Of a stretch of 61,297 nt of DNA, positions 20,708-34,111 are shown piece by piece. Origin of the DNA: Bacillus pumilus (GTDB lineage Bacteria > Bacillota > Bacilli > Bacillales > Bacillaceae). The DNA is taken from contig MKZN01000018.1 in NCBI GenBank assembly GCA_001938995.1, positions 1-61,297 on the forward strand, written 5' to 3'. Each line of letters opens with the position of its first letter. Positions within the stretch are counted from its first letter, which is position 1. Below the pieces are notes generated by a model that saw only the letters and a program-made list of their open reading frames with translations, ran no database searches and was not told the origin of the DNA. The translations under genes and the position numbers were made by a program.

Positions 20708-20754
20708 GTAAAAGTATTTCTTTTCAGTCAATTGAAAGACCGAAATACTTTTTA
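20708..20754 (+). other. Long hairpin in rpoB leader
   Basis: GTAAAAGTATTTC (20708-20720) pairs with GAAATACTTTTTAC (20742-20755) with one bulge, enclosing a smaller TTTCA/TGAAA stem. It ends 20 nt before the rpoB Shine-Dalgarno sequence. Confidence 0.6.
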
Positions 20755-20789
20755 CACATATAATACGCATGATTTGAGGGGTGAATCAG

Positions 20790-23700
20790 TTGACAGGTCA
20801 ACTAGTTCAGTATGGACGACACCGCCAGCGCAGAAGTTACGCACGCATAAGCGAAGTGTTAGAATTACCAAATCTCATTGAAATTCAAACCTCTTCTTAT
20901 CAGTGGTTTCTTGATGAGGGTCTTAGAGAGATGTTTCAAGATATATCCCCAATTGAGGATTTTACTGGTAACCTTTCTCTTGAATTCATTGATTACAGCC
21001 TAGGGGATCCTAAGTATCCTGTAGCAGAATCAAAAGAACGTGACGTTACTTACTCTGCTCCACTAAGAGTAAAAGTTCGTTTAATTAACAAAGAAACTGG
21101 AGAAGTAAAAGACCAAGATGTGTTCATGGGGGATTTCCCTATCATGACGGACACAGGTACTTTCATCATTAACGGAGCAGAACGTGTTATCGTTTCTCAA
21201 TTAGTGCGATCTCCAAGTGTATATTTCAGTGGTAAATTAGACAAAAACGGTAAAAAAGGTTTTACTGCGACTGTCATTCCAAACCGTGGCGCATGGTTAG
21301 AATACGAAACTGATGCGAAGGATGTAGTTTATGTACGCATCGATCGCACACGTAAGTTGCCGGTTACGGTTCTTTTGCGTGCTCTCGGCTTCAGCTCTGA
21401 TCAAGAGATTCTTGACCTCATTGGTGAGAATGAATACTTACGCAATACGTTGGAAAAAGACAACACAGAGAATGCAGATAAAGCACTTCTCGAAATCTAC
21501 GAGCGCCTCCGTCCTGGAGAGCCACCAACTGTTGAAAATGCGAAAAGCTTGCTAGACTCTCGTTTCTTTGATCCAAAAAGGTACGACCTAGCAAATGTTG
21601 GACGCTACAAGATTAATAAAAAGCTTCATATTAAAAATAGACTATTCAATCAAAAACTGGCTGAAACGTTAGTTGATCCTGAAACAGGTGAAATTCTAGC
21701 AGAAAAAGGTCAAATTTTAGATAGAAGAGTTCTTGATAAAGTTCTTCCATACTTAGAAAACGGCATCGGATTTAGAAAGCTATATCCGAACGGTGGCGTG
21801 GTAGAGGATGAAGTAGAACTTCAATCGATTAAGATTTATGCACCGACTGATCAAGAAGGCGAACAAGAGATTAACGTGATTGGGAATGCATATGTAGAGG
21901 AAGCTGTGAAAAATATCACGCCTTCTGACATCATTGCTTCAATCAGTTACTTCTTTAACCTCCTGCATGGTGTAGGAGATACAGATGATATCGATCACCT
22001 AGGTAACCGTCGTCTGCGTTCTGTTGGTGAACTTCTACAAAACCAATTCCGCATTGGACTCAGCAGAATGGAACGTGTTGTCCGTGAGAGAATGTCGATC
22101 CAAGACACAAACACGATCACACCACAACAGCTGATCAACATCCGTCCTGTGATTGCTTCTATCAAAGAGTTCTTTGGTAGCTCTCAGCTTTCTCAGTTCA
22201 TGGATCAAACAAACCCGCTTGCTGAATTAACGCATAAACGTCGTCTATCAGCACTTGGACCAGGTGGTTTGACGCGTGAACGTGCAGGAATGGAAGTTCG
22301 TGACGTTCACTACTCTCACTATGGCCGTATGTGTCCGATTGAAACACCTGAGGGTCCAAACATCGGACTTATCAACTCCCTATCTTCATTTGCGAAAGTC
22401 AATCGTTTTGGATTTATCGAAACGCCTTACCGCCGGGTTGATCCTGAAACAGGTAAAGTAACACCGAGAATCGATTACTTGACTGCTGATGAAGAGGATA
22501 ATTACGTAGTAGCACAAGCGAACGCTTTGTTAAACGAAGAAGGTTCGTTTATTGAAGATAATATCATCGCTCGTTTTAGAGGGGAAAACACCGTTGTTCC
22601 TAAAAGCCGCGTTGACTACATGGACGTATCGCCAAAGCAGGTTGTTTCTGCAGCGACAGCATGTATCCCATTCTTAGAAAACGATGACTCCAACCGTGCT
22701 CTAATGGGAGCGAACATGCAACGTCAGGCTGTGCCGTTGATGCAGCCAGAATCACCGATTGTTGGTACAGGTATGGAGTATGTATCAGGGAAAGACTCTG
22801 GTGCTGCTGTGATTTGCCGCTACCCAGGTGTTGTAGAACGTGTTGAAGCGAAAAGCATCTGGATTCGTCGCTATGAAGACGTTGACGGACAACAAGTTAA
22901 AGGGAACCTAGACCAATACAGTTTGCTGAAATTTGTCCGCTCTAACCAAGGGACTTGCTACAACCAGCGCCCGATCGTAAGTGTTGGAGATGAAGTCGTC
23001 AAAGGAGAAATCCTTGCAGACGGTCCTTCTATGGAAAAAGGTGAGTTAGCTCTAGGACGTAACGTGATGGTCGGCTTCATGACGTGGGACGGGTACAACT
23101 ACGAGGATGCGATCATTATGAGTGAGCGCCTTGTAAAAGATGACGTCTACACATCTATTCATATTGAAGAATATGAATCAGAAGCTCGTGATACAAAGCT
23201 TGGACCAGAAGAAATCACACGTGATATTCCAAACGTTGGAGAAGATGCTTTACGCAACCTCGACGAGCGTGGAATCATCCGTATTGGTGCAGAAGTAAAA
23301 GACGGAGACCTTCTTGTAGGGAAAGTAACGCCTAAAGGTGTAACAGAGCTTACAGCTGAAGAACGTCTATTACATGCAATCTTCGGTGAAAAGGCTCGTG
23401 AAGTCCGTGATACGTCTCTACGTGTTCCACACGGTGGCGGCGGAATTATCCACGATGTAAAAGTCTTTAACCGTGAAGATGGAGATGAGTTGCCACCAGG
23501 TGTGAACCAATTAGTCCGTGTATACATCGTTCAGAAACGTAAAATTTCTGAAGGTGATAAAATGGCTGGACGACATGGTAACAAAGGGGTTATCTCAAAA
23601 ATCCTTCCAGAAGAAGATATGCCGTATCTTCCAGACGGAACACCGATTGATATCATGTTAAACCCTCTAGGGGTACCATCTCGTATGAACATCGGTCAGG

Positions 23701-24371
23701 TACTTGAGCTTCATATGGGTATGGCTGCACGTTACCTTGGCATTCACATCGCATCACCAGTATTTGATGGTGCTAGTGAGGAAGATGTTTGGGAAACGCT
23801 TGAAGAAGCAGGTATGTCTCGTGATGCGAAAACAGTCCTTTATGACGGTCGAACTGGTGAACCATTCGACAACCGTGTATCTGTCGGAATCATGTATATG
23901 ATTAAACTGGCTCACATGGTTGACGATAAACTTCACGCTCGTTCAACTGGACCATACTCACTTGTTACGCAACAGCCACTGGGCGGTAAAGCACAGTTTG
24001 GTGGTCAGCGTTTCGGAGAGATGGAAGTATGGGCACTTGAAGCTTACGGTGCAGCATACACACTTCAAGAGATCTTAACTGTTAAATCGGATGACGTTGT
24101 GGGTCGTGTGAAAACATACGAAGCCATCGTTAAAGGGGATAACGTACCTGAACCAGGTGTCCCTGAATCATTCAAAGTGTTAATCAAAGAACTTCAAAGT
24201 TTAGGTATGGACGTAAAAATCCTATCAGGCGATGAAGAAGAGATAGAAATGAGAGATTTAGAAGACGATGAGGAAACGAAGAAAGCAGACGGATTAGCGT
24301 TATCTAATGACGAAGATGCCGCAGACTTCGCACCTGTCGATCTTGAACGTGACACAGTCACAAAAGAATAG
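20790..24371 (+). CDS. rpoB: RNA polymerase beta subunit
   Basis: The beta subunit forms half of the polymerase active cleft and the rifampicin site. I chose TTG 20790: GAGGGGTG then has 6-7 nt spacing, the protein starts [11 protein letters not shown] and is 1193 residues as in B. subtilis. The GTG at 20781 has no spaced site. Rifampicin region [12 protein letters not shown] with HKRRLSALG retains the sensitive-type residues. Catalytic-region motifs [14 protein letters not shown] and [10 protein letters not shown] are present. The acidic C-terminal tail is short. rpoC follows after 61 nt. Confidence 0.98.
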   Translation: MTGQLVQYGRHRQRRSYARISEVLELPNLIEIQTSSYQWFLDEGLREMFQDISPIEDFTGNLSLEFIDYSLGDPKYPVAESKERDVTYSAPLRVKVRLINKETGEVKDQDVFMGDFPIMTDTGTFIINGAERVIVSQLVRSPSVYFSGKLDKNGKKGFTATVIPNRGAWLEYETDAKDVVYVRIDRTRKLPVTVLLRALGFSSDQEILDLIGENEYLRNTLEKDNTENADKALLEIYERLRPGEPPTVENAKSLLDSRFFDPKRYDLANVGRYKINKKLHIKNRLFNQKLAETLVDPETGEILAEKGQILDRRVLDKVLPYLENGIGFRKLYPNGGVVEDEVELQSIKIYAPTDQEGEQEINVIGNAYVEEAVKNITPSDIIASISYFFNLLHGVGDTDDIDHLGNRRLRSVGELLQNQFRIGLSRMERVVRERMSIQDTNTITPQQLINIRPVIASIKEFFGSSQLSQFMDQTNPLAELTHKRRLSALGPGGLTRERAGMEVRDVHYSHYGRMCPIETPEGPNIGLINSLSSFAKVNRFGFIETPYRRVDPETGKVTPRIDYLTADEEDNYVVAQANALLNEEGSFIEDNIIARFRGENTVVPKSRVDYMDVSPKQVVSAATACIPFLENDDSNRALMGANMQRQAVPLMQPESPIVGTGMEYVSGKDSGAAVICRYPGVVERVEAKSIWIRRYEDVDGQQVKGNLDQYSLLKFVRSNQGTCYNQRPIVSVGDEVVKGEILADGPSMEKGELALGRNVMVGFMTWDGYNYEDAIIMSERLVKDDVYTSIHIEEYESEARDTKLGPEEITRDIPNVGEDALRNLDERGIIRIGAEVKDGDLLVGKVTPKGVTELTAEERLLHAIFGEKAREVRDTSLRVPHGGGGIIHDVKVFNREDGDELPPGVNQLVRVYIVQKRKISEGDKMAGRHGNKGVISKILPEEDMPYLPDGTPIDIMLNPLGVPSRMNIGQVLELHMGMAARYLGIHIASPVFDGASEEDVWETLEEAGMSRDAKTVLYDGRTGEPFDNRVSVGIMYMIKLAHMVDDKLHARSTGPYSLVTQQPLGGKAQFGGQRFGEMEVWALEAYGAAYTLQEILTVKSDDVVGRVKTYEAIVKGDNVPEPGVPESFKVLIKELQSLGMDVKILSGDEEEIEMRDLEDDEETKKADGLALSNDEDAADFAPVDLERDTVTKE

Positions 24372-24432
24372 CAGAAACGATTAGAGCAAGTGACTAGGGT
24401 ATAACCCGAAGATTAAAAGGGAGGTAGGCCCC

Positions 24433-27400
24433 TTGCTAGATGTGAACAATTTTGAGTATATGAACATCGGTCTCGCATCACCTGATAAAATCCGTTCTTG
24501 GTCTTTTGGTGAAGTGAAAAAGCCTGAAACGATTAACTATCGTACACTGAAACCTGAAAAAGATGGTCTCTTTTGTGAACGTATCTTCGGACCGCAAAAA
24601 GACTGGGAATGTCATTGTGGAAAATATAAGCGCGTTCGTTATAAGGGTGTTGTATGTGACCGTTGTGGTGTAGAGGTAACACGGGCGAAAGTCCGACGTG
24701 AGAGAATGGGGCATATCGAACTGGCTGCCCCAGTTTCCCACATTTGGTATTTCAAAGGTATTCCGAGTCGTATGGGTCTAGTTCTTGATATGTCTCCACG
24801 TGCGTTAGAAGAAATAATCTATTTCGCTTCTTACGTTGTGACAGATCCAGGCAACACACCCCTTGAGAAGAAACAACTTCTTTCTGAGAAAGAATTCCGT
24901 GCTTATTTAGATAAATACGGTAATACATTCCAAGCGGCTATGGGTGCAGAAGCAATTAACAAACTTCTTCAAGATATTGATCTTGTCAAAGAAGTTGATG
25001 CACTCAAAGAAGAGCTGAAAACAGCTCAAGGACAGCGTCGTACACGTGCGATCAAGCGCCTTGAAGTGCTAGAAGCCTTCCGTAACTCAGGTAACAAACC
25101 GTCTTGGATGATCCTTGATGTACTTCCGGTGATCCCACCAGAATTACGACCAATGGTTCAGCTTGATGGTGGACGTTTTGCTACATCTGACTTAAACGAC
25201 CTTTATCGTCGCGTTATCAACCGTAACAATCGCCTGAAACGTCTATTAGATCTTGGCGCACCAAGCATCATCGTTCAGAACGAGAAGCGTATGCTTCAAG
25301 AAGCTGTAGATGCCTTGATTGATAATGGACGTAGAGGTCGACCAGTAACAGGACCTGGAAACAGACCACTAAAATCTCTTTCTCACATGTTGAAAGGGAA
25401 ACAAGGGCGTTTCCGTCAAAACTTGCTTGGTAAACGTGTTGACTATTCTGGACGTTCCGTTATCGTCGTTGGACCACATTTGAAAATGTATCAATGTGGA
25501 CTACCGAAAGAAATGGCACTTGAATTATTCAAACCATTTGTGATGAAGGAGCTTGTTGAAAAAGGATTAGCTCATAATATTAAGAGTGCAAAGCGTAAAA
25601 TTGAGCGCGTGCAGCCGGAAGTATGGGATGTTTTAGAATCAGTGATTCGTGAGCACCCAGTCCTACTTAACCGTGCACCAACTCTGCACAGACTTGGTAT
25701 TCAAGCGTTTGAACCTACACTTGTGGAAGGACGCGCAATTCGTCTTCACCCACTTGTATGTACAGCCTACAATGCTGACTTTGATGGTGACCAAATGGCG
25801 GTTCACGTACCATTATCTGCTGAAGCTCAAGCAGAGGCTCGTATCTTAATGCTTGCTGCTCAAAACATTTTGAACCCAAAAGATGGAAAACCAGTTGTTA
25901 CGCCATCTCAGGATATGGTGCTTGGTAACTACTACCTAACACTTGAGCGTAAAGGTGCTATCGGAGAAGGCATGATCTTCAAAGATACAGATGAAGCACT
26001 TATAGCGTATCAAAATGGTTATGTGCATCTTCATACACGTGTAGCTGTTGCTGCTAACTCGTTGAAGAATGTCACATTCACAGATGAACAGCGTTCTAAA
26101 CTGTTGATTACAACAGTTGGTAAGCTGATCTTTAATGAAATCTTACCGGAATCATTCCCATACATGAATGAGCCGACAAAGAGCAATATTGAAGAAAAAA
26201 CACCTGACCGTTTCTTCGTTGAAAAAGGTGAGGATGTCAGAGCTGCGATCGAGAAACAAGAAATCATTTCGCCGTTCAAAAAAGGTATTTTAGGAAAAAT
26301 CATTGCGGAGATCTTTAAAAGATTCCACATCACTGAGACTTCTAAAATGCTTGACCGCATGAAAAATCTTGGTTTCAGATACTCTACTAAAGCTGGTATT
26401 ACCGTTGGTGTGTCTGATATCGTCGTTTTAGATGATAAACAACAGATCCTCGAAGAAGCACAAGTGAAAGTAGATAACGTCATGAAACAATTTAGACGTG
26501 GTCTGATCACAGAAGAAGAGCGATATGAGAGAGTAATCTCTATCTGGAGTTCTTCTAAAGATGTCATCCAAGGCAAACTGATGAAGTCCCTTGATGAAGT
26601 CAACCCGATCTATATGATGAGTGACTCTGGAGCGCGTGGTAACGCATCTAACTTTACTCAGCTAGCTGGTATGCGTGGTCTGATGGCCAACCCGGCTGGA
26701 CGTATCATTGAACTTCCGATTAAATCTAGTTTCCGTGAAGGTTTAACGGTATTGGAATACTTCATTTCCACTCACGGAGCGCGTAAAGGTCTTGCCGATA
26801 CAGCCCTTAAAACAGCTGACTCAGGTTACCTCACGCGTCGTCTCGTAGACGTTGCACAGGATGTGATCATCCGTGACACCGATTGCGGCACGGACCGTGG
26901 AATCTTGGCGAAGTCCATTAGAGAAGGAAATGAAATTATTGAAAAACTTGAAGAACGTCTCATTGGACGTTTTGCGAGAAAACCAATTATTCATCCGGAA
27001 TCTGGCGAAGTCATGGTTGACGAAAATGAACTAATTGATGAAGATAAGGCACTTGAAGTAGTCGAAGCTGGTATTGAGGAAGTATGGATCCGTTCAGCAT
27101 TTACATGTAACACGCCTCATGGTGTATGTAAACGATGCTACGGCCGTAACCTTGCAACTGGTACTGACGTTGAAGTCGGTGAAGCAGTTGGAATCATCGC
27201 TGCACAATCGATCGGTGAGCCTGGAACACAGCTTACAATGCGTACGTTCCACACAGGTGGGGTTGCAGGAGACGATATCACACAAGGTTTACCTCGTATC
27301 CAAGAGCTATTTGAAGCGCGTAATCCGAAAGGGCAAGCAACCATTACTGAAATTGATGGTGTAGTTGCTGAAATCAACGATGTTCGTGACAAGCAGCAAG

Positions 27401-28032
27401 AAATTGTCGTTCAAGGTGAAGTGGAAACACGTTCTTACACAGCTCCTTACAATGCACGTTTGAAAGTTGTTGAAGGTGATAAAGTAGCACGCGGTCAAGT
27501 TCTGACAGAAGGTTCTATCGACCCGAAAGAGCTTCTCAAAGTAACGGACATGACAGCTGTTCAAGAATACCTACTTCATGAAGTGCAAAAAGTATACCGT
27601 ATGCAAGGGGTAGAAATCGGAGATAAGCACGTAGAAGTAATGGTTCGCCAAATGCTTCGTAAAGTGCGCGTTTCTGATGCAGGGGATACAGATGTATTAC
27701 CAGGCACACTTCTTGATGTACATCAGTTCACTGAAGCGAACCAAAAGGTACTATTCGAAGGCAAACGCCCTGCAACAGGACGTCCAGTTCTTCTAGGTAT
27801 TACAAAAGCATCGCTTGAAACAGACTCCTTCTTGTCAGCTGCGTCATTCCAAGAAACGACTCGCGTTCTAACAGATGCGGCGATCAAAGGAAAACGTGAT
27901 GAACTGCTTGGCTTGAAAGAGAATGTCATCATTGGTAAACTTGTTCCAGCTGGAACGGGAATGCCGAACTACCGTAAAGTTAAGCCGGTTACGCAAGTGC
28001 AATCGTCTGACGACATGGTTCCTGTAGAGTAA
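24433..28032 (+). CDS. rpoC: RNA polymerase beta' subunit
   Basis: The beta' subunit carries the catalytic magnesium. The 1199-residue protein begins at TTG 24433 after GGGAGGT and reads [10 protein letters not shown]. It has the N-terminal zinc ribbon ([20 protein letters not shown]), catalytic [12 protein letters not shown], the trigger-loop region [10 protein letters not shown] and the second zinc site ([19 protein letters not shown]). Both rpoB and rpoC use TTG starts. Confidence 0.98.
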   Translation: MLDVNNFEYMNIGLASPDKIRSWSFGEVKKPETINYRTLKPEKDGLFCERIFGPQKDWECHCGKYKRVRYKGVVCDRCGVEVTRAKVRRERMGHIELAAPVSHIWYFKGIPSRMGLVLDMSPRALEEIIYFASYVVTDPGNTPLEKKQLLSEKEFRAYLDKYGNTFQAAMGAEAINKLLQDIDLVKEVDALKEELKTAQGQRRTRAIKRLEVLEAFRNSGNKPSWMILDVLPVIPPELRPMVQLDGGRFATSDLNDLYRRVINRNNRLKRLLDLGAPSIIVQNEKRMLQEAVDALIDNGRRGRPVTGPGNRPLKSLSHMLKGKQGRFRQNLLGKRVDYSGRSVIVVGPHLKMYQCGLPKEMALELFKPFVMKELVEKGLAHNIKSAKRKIERVQPEVWDVLESVIREHPVLLNRAPTLHRLGIQAFEPTLVEGRAIRLHPLVCTAYNADFDGDQMAVHVPLSAEAQAEARILMLAAQNILNPKDGKPVVTPSQDMVLGNYYLTLERKGAIGEGMIFKDTDEALIAYQNGYVHLHTRVAVAANSLKNVTFTDEQRSKLLITTVGKLIFNEILPESFPYMNEPTKSNIEEKTPDRFFVEKGEDVRAAIEKQEIISPFKKGILGKIIAEIFKRFHITETSKMLDRMKNLGFRYSTKAGITVGVSDIVVLDDKQQILEEAQVKVDNVMKQFRRGLITEEERYERVISIWSSSKDVIQGKLMKSLDEVNPIYMMSDSGARGNASNFTQLAGMRGLMANPAGRIIELPIKSSFREGLTVLEYFISTHGARKGLADTALKTADSGYLTRRLVDVAQDVIIRDTDCGTDRGILAKSIREGNEIIEKLEERLIGRFARKPIIHPESGEVMVDENELIDEDKALEVVEAGIEEVWIRSAFTCNTPHGVCKRCYGRNLATGTDVEVGEAVGIIAAQSIGEPGTQLTMRTFHTGGVAGDDITQGLPRIQELFEARNPKGQATITEIDGVVAEINDVRDKQQEIVVQGEVETRSYTAPYNARLKVVEGDKVARGQVLTEGSIDPKELLKVTDMTAVQEYLLHEVQKVYRMQGVEIGDKHVEVMVRQMLRKVRVSDAGDTDVLPGTLLDVHQFTEANQKVLFEGKRPATGRPVLLGITKASLETDSFLSAASFQETTRVLTDAAIKGKRDELLGLKENVIIGKLVPAGTGMPNYRKVKPVTQVQSSDDMVPVE

Positions 28033-28074
28033 TTTCACTCTCAAGATTTCCAAAAAAAATCATCAAAAAATGGT

Positions 28075-28117
28075 GAAGGATGTCAAGATAATCTGGCATA
28101 CGATATTGACATCCTTC
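28075..28117 (+). repeat. Inverted repeat overlapping the str promoter
   Basis: Perfect 12-bp arms GAAGGATGTCAA (28075-28086) and TTGACATCCTTC (28106-28117) separated by 19 bp, with outer TGG/CCA pairing. The right arm contains the -35 TTGACA of the next promoter. No T run follows, so it is not an ordinary rpoC terminator. Confidence 0.8.
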
Positions 28118-28134
28118 TGCCATGATGATAATAT
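28106..28134 (+). promoter_or_regulatory. Promoter of the str operon (ybxF-rpsL)
   Basis: Perfect TTGACA (28106-28111), 17-bp spacer, TAATAT (28129-28134); GATAAT at 28127-28132 is an alternative -10. It lies 45 nt before ybxF. Confidence 0.75.
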
Positions 28135-28178
28135 AACCAAGGTGCTCAAATAAAACCTGTTACTTTGGAGGATATCCA

Positions 28179-28959
<781 letters not shown>

Positions 28960-28971
28960 TAAAACAAACAT

Positions 28972-29054
28972 AAGGATTTTTAGAAGTTAAAATCAGATCG
29001 GTCGAGTCAGAAAACTGACAATGAAACTGAGAAGAGAGACAGATAGAAATCCTT
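28972..29054 (+). promoter_or_regulatory. Structured rpsL-rpsG intergenic RNA
   Basis: AAGGATTTTTA (28972-28982) pairs with TAGAAATCCTT (29044-29054), closing an 83-nt domain. Inside is a perfect hairpin GTCAG (29006-29010), AAAA, CTGAC (29015-29019). The structure ends 18 nt before the rpsG Shine-Dalgarno sequence. S7 regulates translation from this gap in E. coli; a similar role here is inference. Confidence 0.55.
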
Positions 29055-29058
29055 TTAA

Positions 29059-29550
<492 letters not shown>

Positions 29551-29604
29551 GATCTATAACGAACTAAAAAAACTATTCCCTAATAAGGAAGGAGAAATTA
29601 CCCA

Positions 29605-31683
29605 ATGGCAAGAGAGTTCTCCTTAGAAAACACTCGTAATATTGGTATCATGGCTCACATCGATGCCGGTAAAACGACAACGACTGAGCGTATCTTGTAC
29701 TATACTGGCCGTATCCATAAAATTGGTGAAACTCACGAAGGAGCTTCACAAATGGACTGGATGGAGCAGGAGCAAGAACGTGGTATCACAATCACATCTG
29801 CTGCTACTACAGCATCATGGAAAGGTTATCGTGTAAACATCATTGATACACCAGGACACGTAGACTTCACTGTTGAAGTTGAACGTTCTTTACGTGTACT
29901 TGATGGTGCGGTTACAGTTCTTGATGCACAATCAGGTGTAGAGCCACAAACTGAAACAGTATGGCGCCAAGCAACAACTTACGGAGTACCTCGTATCGTA
30001 TTCGTTAACAAAATGGATAAGACCGGTGCGGACTTCCTTTACTCTATTAGCACAATTAAAGATCGTCTTCAAGCAAACGCTCATGCAATTCAATTGCCGA
30101 TCGGTGCTGAAGATCAATTCGAAGGAATCATCGACCTTGTAGATAACGTAGCTTATTTCTACGAAGATGACCTTGGAACTCGCTCTGATGCGCAAGAAAT
30201 CCCTGCTGAGTATAAAGACAAAGCTGAAGAGCTACGCAACAGCTTAATTGAAGCTGTAGCTGAGTTCGATGAAGCGCTTATGGAAAAATACCTTGAGGGT
30301 GAAGAAATCACAATTCCTGAATTGAAAGCTGCAATCCGTAAAGGAACGTTGAATGTTGAATTCTTCCCAGTTCTTGTAGGTTCTGCTTTCAAAAACAAAG
30401 GTGTTCAGCTTGTACTTGATGCTGTGCTTGATTACCTTCCTGCACCAACTGATGTTGCTGCAATCAAAGGTACTGTGCCAGATACAAATGAAGAGGTAGT
30501 ACGTGAGTCTACTGACGACGCACCGTTCTCTGCACTTGCATTTAAAGTAATGACTGACCCTTATGTTGGGAAACTAACTTTCTTCCGCGTATACTCTGGA
30601 ACACTTGATTCTGGTTCTTACGTGAAGAACTCTTCTAAAAATAAGCGTGAGCGTGTTGGACGTATCCTTCAAATGCACGCGAACAGCCGTGAAGAAATCG
30701 CTACTGTACACTCAGGAGATATCGCAGCAGCTGTTGGTCTTAAAGATACATCAACTGGTGACACTCTTTGTGACGAGAAAAACCTTGTTATCCTTGAGTC
30801 TATGGAATTCCCAGAGCCAGTTATCGATGTAGCGATTGAGCCTAAATCTAAGGCTGACCAAGATAAAATGGGTACCGCTTTAGCTAAACTAGCTGAAGAG
30901 GATCCAACATTCCGTGCACAAACAAACCCTGAAACTGGTCAAACGATCATCTCTGGTATGGGTGAGCTTCACCTTGATATCATTGTTGACCGTATGAAGC
31001 GTGAGTTCAAGGTTGAAGCTAACGTAGGTGCACCTCAAGTTGCGTACCGTGAAACATTCCGTTCTAGTGCAAAAGTTGAGGGTAAATTCGTACGTCAGTC
31101 TGGTGGACGCGGTCAGTTCGGACACGTTTGGATCGAATTCGAACCAAACGAAGAAGGAGCAGGCTTCGAATTCCAAAATGCAATCGTCGGTGGGGTTGTT
31201 CCTCGTGAATACATTCCAGCAATTCAAGCAGGTCTTGAAGATTCACTTGAAAATGGTGTATTAGCTGGATTCCCATTAATCGACATCAAAGCAAAACTAT
31301 TTGATGGTTCATACCACGATGTTGACTCTAACGAAATGGCGTTTAAAATTGCTGCATCTATGGCATTGAAAAATGCTGTGAGCAAATGTAACCCAGTTCT
31401 ACTTGAGCCAATGATGAAAGTAGAAGTCGTGATCCCAGAAGAATACATGGGAGACATCATGGGTGACATCACATCTCGTCGTGGACGTGTAGAAGGTATG
31501 GAAGCTCGCGGTAACGCACAAGTTGTTCGCGCGATGGTTCCACTATCTGAAATGTTCGGATATGCAACATCACTCCGTTCTAACACACAAGGACGCGGGA
31601 CATTCACTATGTTCATGGATCACTATGAAGAAGTGCCTAAGAGCATCAGTGAAGAAATCATCAAAAAAAATAAAGGTGAATAA
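29605..31683 (+). CDS. fusA: Elongation factor G
   Basis: EF-G catalyses translocation. The 692-residue GTPase shows G1 [13 protein letters not shown], switch motif [11 protein letters not shown]3 DTPGHVDF and G4 NKMD, followed by domains II-V ([27 protein letters not shown]). ATG 29605 follows AAGGAGAAA. The tufA promoter begins at the fusA stop. Confidence 0.98.
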   Translation: MAREFSLENTRNIGIMAHIDAGKTTTTERILYYTGRIHKIGETHEGASQMDWMEQEQERGITITSAATTASWKGYRVNIIDTPGHVDFTVEVERSLRVLDGAVTVLDAQSGVEPQTETVWRQATTYGVPRIVFVNKMDKTGADFLYSISTIKDRLQANAHAIQLPIGAEDQFEGIIDLVDNVAYFYEDDLGTRSDAQEIPAEYKDKAEELRNSLIEAVAEFDEALMEKYLEGEEITIPELKAAIRKGTLNVEFFPVLVGSAFKNKGVQLVLDAVLDYLPAPTDVAAIKGTVPDTNEEVVRESTDDAPFSALAFKVMTDPYVGKLTFFRVYSGTLDSGSYVKNSSKNKRERVGRILQMHANSREEIATVHSGDIAAAVGLKDTSTGDTLCDEKNLVILESMEFPEPVIDVAIEPKSKADQDKMGTALAKLAEEDPTFRAQTNPETGQTIISGMGELHLDIIVDRMKREFKVEANVGAPQVAYRETFRSSAKVEGKFVRQSGGRGQFGHVWIEFEPNEEGAGFEFQNAIVGGVVPREYIPAIQAGLEDSLENGVLAGFPLIDIKAKLFDGSYHDVDSNEMAFKIAASMALKNAVSKCNPVLLEPMMKVEVVIPEEYMGDIMGDITSRRGRVEGMEARGNAQVVRAMVPLSEMFGYATSLRSNTQGRGTFTMFMDHYEEVPKSISEEIIKKNKGE

Positions 31684-31712
31684 TTGATTTTGCCTTTAAA
31701 CTAAAGTATAAC
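31684..31712 (+). promoter_or_regulatory. Promoter of tufA
   Basis: TTGATT (31684-31689), 17-bp spacer, TATAAC (31707-31712). It starts immediately after the fusA stop codon and gives tufA an extra promoter inside the str operon. Confidence 0.7.
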
Positions 31713-31726
31713 TACTATTGAAGATC

Positions 31727-31755
31727 AGAAAGTGGGAGGTAACTCTTCACTTTCT
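31727..31755 (+). other. tufA leader hairpin with SD-like loop
   Basis: Perfect 8-bp stem AGAAAGTG (31727-31734) with CACTTTCT (31748-31755). The 13-nt loop contains GGAGG, which resembles a ribosome binding site but precedes no start codon. The true tufA site AAGGAGG follows about 30 nt later. Confidence 0.6.
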
Positions 31756-31801
31756 ATCACTCTATACCAAATACAATGAACCTTTAAGGAGGATTTTTAG
31801 A

Positions 31802-32992
31802 ATGGCTAAAGAAAAATTCGACCGTTCCAAATCGCATGCTAACATTGGTACAATTGGACACGTTGACCATGGTAAAACAACTTTAACTGCTGCTATCTCA
31901 ACAGTTCTTCATAAGAAGTCTGGTAAAGGATCAGCTATGGGATATGACCAAATCGATGGTGCTCCAGAAGAGCGCGAACGTGGAATCACAATCTCAACTT
32001 CACACGTAGAGTATGAAACAGATACTCGTCACTATGCACACGTAGACTGCCCAGGACACGCAGACTATGTTAAAAACATGATCACTGGTGCTGCTCAAAT
32101 GGACGGCGCGATCTTAGTAGTATCTGCTGCTGATGGCCCAATGCCACAAACACGTGAGCACATCCTACTTTCTCGTAACGTAGGTGTACCTTACATCGTT
32201 GTATTCCTTAACAAATGTGACATGGTTGACGATGAAGAGTTACTTGAACTTGTTGAAATGGAAGTTCGTGACCTTCTTTCTGACTATGATTTCCCTGGTG
32301 ACGATGTACCAGTTATCAAAGGTTCTGCTCTTAAAGCTCTTGAAGGAGATGCTGATTACGAAGCAAAAATCTTTGAACTTATGGATGCGGTTGATGAGTA
32401 CATCCCAACTCCAGAGCGTGACACTGACAAGCCTTTCATGATGCCAGTTGAGGACGTATTCTCAATCACTGGACGTGGAACAGTTGCTACTGGACGTGTT
32501 GAGCGTGGACAAATTAAAGTCGGTGACGAAGTTGAAATCATCGGTCTTCAAGAAGAGAACAAGAAATCAACAATCACTGGTGTTGAAATGTTCCGTAAAC
32601 TTCTTGACTATGCTGAAGCTGGTGACAACATCGGTGCACTACTTCGTGGTGTATCTCGTGAAGACATCCAACGTGGTCAAGTACTTGCTAAACCAGGTAC
32701 AATCACTCCACATGCACGTTTCAAAGCTGAAGTTTATGTACTTTCTAAAGAAGAGGGTGGACGTCATACTCCATTCTTCGCTAACTACCGTCCGCAGTTC
32801 TACTTCCGTACAACTGACGTAACTGGTATCGTGCACCTTCCAGAAGGTACTGAAATGATTATGCCTGGCGATAACACTGAGATGGAAGTTGAACTTATCT
32901 CTACTATCGCTATCGAAGAAGGAACTCGTTTCTCTATCCGTGAGGGTGGACGTACTGTAGGTTCTGGCGTTGTTTCTACAATCATTAAGTAA
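31802..32992 (+). CDS. tufA: Elongation factor Tu
   Basis: EF-Tu delivers aminoacyl-tRNA to the ribosome. The 396-residue GTPase has [18 protein letters not shown] and NKCD motifs and the C-terminal tRNA-binding domains ending [18 protein letters not shown] 31802 follows AAGGAGGATTTTTAGA. Codon use is strongly biased to preferred codons, as expected for a very highly expressed gene. Confidence 0.99.
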   Translation: MAKEKFDRSKSHANIGTIGHVDHGKTTLTAAISTVLHKKSGKGSAMGYDQIDGAPEERERGITISTSHVEYETDTRHYAHVDCPGHADYVKNMITGAAQMDGAILVVSAADGPMPQTREHILLSRNVGVPYIVVFLNKCDMVDDEELLELVEMEVRDLLSDYDFPGDDVPVIKGSALKALEGDADYEAKIFELMDAVDEYIPTPERDTDKPFMMPVEDVFSITGRGTVATGRVERGQIKVGDEVEIIGLQEENKKSTITGVEMFRKLLDYAEAGDNIGALLRGVSREDIQRGQVLAKPGTITPHARFKAEVYVLSKEEGGRHTPFFANYRPQFYFRTTDVTGIVHLPEGTEMIMPGDNTEMEVELISTIAIEEGTRFSIREGGRTVGSGVVSTIIK

Positions 32993-33002
32993 TAACGATA
33001 GG

Positions 33003-33034
33003 AAAGAGACTCCCTGCAAAGGGGTCTCTTTTTT
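33003..33034 (+). terminator. Terminator of the str operon
   Basis: AAAGAGACTCC (33003-33013) pairs with GGGGTCTCTTT (33021-33031, one G-T pair), 7-nt loop, six T from 33029. Confidence 0.92.
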
Positions 33035-33100
33035 GCTTTTCCAAATCAGAACGGCTACTATAAGCAATAGAATCTAAATGGAACCGAGAGGATCACTGGA

Positions 33101-34036
33101 ATGGCGAAGACATATTTGAAGAAATGGTCGATTGGTGGAATCCATCAGTGGTTAATGCTGAAAGAGAGCCAGATAAAAGAAACGAAGCCCGTTCTTTTGT
33201 TTTTACACGGTGGTCCAGGCTCAGCTCATTTGAGTTATATGGATTCCTTTCATGGTGAGCTGGATGAACACTTTAACGTCATCCACTGGGATCAACGAGG
33301 CGCAGGGCTATCCTATCAAAAAGATATTCCTGCTGAATCGATGACGATTCAGCAATTTGTGGATGATACAATTGAACTGACAGAAAAACTACTTTCCTAT
33401 GTAGGTCATTTGAAATTGTACATTGCAGGATATTCATGGGGATCGTTGATTGCCATACAAGCTGTACATAAACGGCCAGATCTATTTCATGCGTATTATG
33501 GAATTAGTCAAGTTGTAGATGTAGCAAAAGAGGATATGATATCATACGAGCTCCTTCTCCAAAACGATGATCGTCTACTCAGGGCGGCTCTGCGATTACT
33601 GACACCTCCGCCGTGGAAACATTCATTCGCCCATGCTCTGTTTTCCATGTATAAGGAATTCGCTAAAGTAGGACTCACACATAGCTTGAAGCCATTACTT
33701 CAAATGGTGTTTGCGTTTTTGAGTAGCAAGCATTATCGAGTTCGGGATAAGTGGAAGTTTCTCAAAGGACAGTCGTACAGTCAAAACATGTTATGGGATG
33801 AATTGATGAAAGAGAGCATTCAAAACCGAGTTTCTTCTATATTAATACCATGCTACTTTATCATCGGCAAATATGACTTCATTACACCAGCTGCTGTATC
33901 AAAACCTTATGTTGATCAATTGATAGCACCAATTAAAGAATGGTATACATTTGAAAATTCCGCTCATTCTCCTCACATTGAAGAACGAGATCGGTTTATT
34001 CATATTATGAGACAGACAGCGATACATCATCTTTAG
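33101..34036 (+). CDS. ybaC: Alpha/beta hydrolase YbaC, proline iminopeptidase-like
   Basis: A 311-residue serine hydrolase related to prolyl aminopeptidases; the natural substrate is unknown. Visible are the oxyanion motif HGGPGSAH (36-43), DQRGAG, the nucleophile elbow GYSWGS with S112, the acid D259 in GKYDF and H289 in NSAHSPH. No signal peptide, so cytoplasmic. It lies between tufA and the S10 operon as in B. subtilis. Codon use is less biased than its ribosomal neighbours. Confidence 0.88.
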   Translation: MAKTYLKKWSIGGIHQWLMLKESQIKETKPVLLFLHGGPGSAHLSYMDSFHGELDEHFNVIHWDQRGAGLSYQKDIPAESMTIQQFVDDTIELTEKLLSYVGHLKLYIAGYSWGSLIAIQAVHKRPDLFHAYYGISQVVDVAKEDMISYELLLQNDDRLLRAALRLLTPPPWKHSFAHALFSMYKEFAKVGLTHSLKPLLQMVFAFLSSKHYRVRDKWKFLKGQSYSQNMLWDELMKESIQNRVSSILIPCYFIIGKYDFITPAAVSKPYVDQLIAPIKEWYTFENSAHSPHIEERDRFIHIMRQTAIHHL

Positions 34037-34043
34037 GGAAAGC

Positions 34044-34072
34044 TTGATTTATGGGGTGAACCCCTGTATAAT
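34044..34072 (+). promoter_or_regulatory. S10 operon promoter P1
   Basis: TTGATT (34044-34049), 17-bp spacer, perfect TATAAT (34067-34072). The spacer holds a GGGG/CCCC dyad (34053-34064). Confidence 0.75.
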
Positions 34073-34111
34073 ATGAAAAGTGTGCAAATCATAAATTTAT
34101 TGGATTTATTA

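Noticed and set aside
20781..20789. GTG 20781 as the rpoB start
   Set aside because: The Shine-Dalgarno sequence overlaps it; TTG 20790 has correct spacing and gives the family N terminus.
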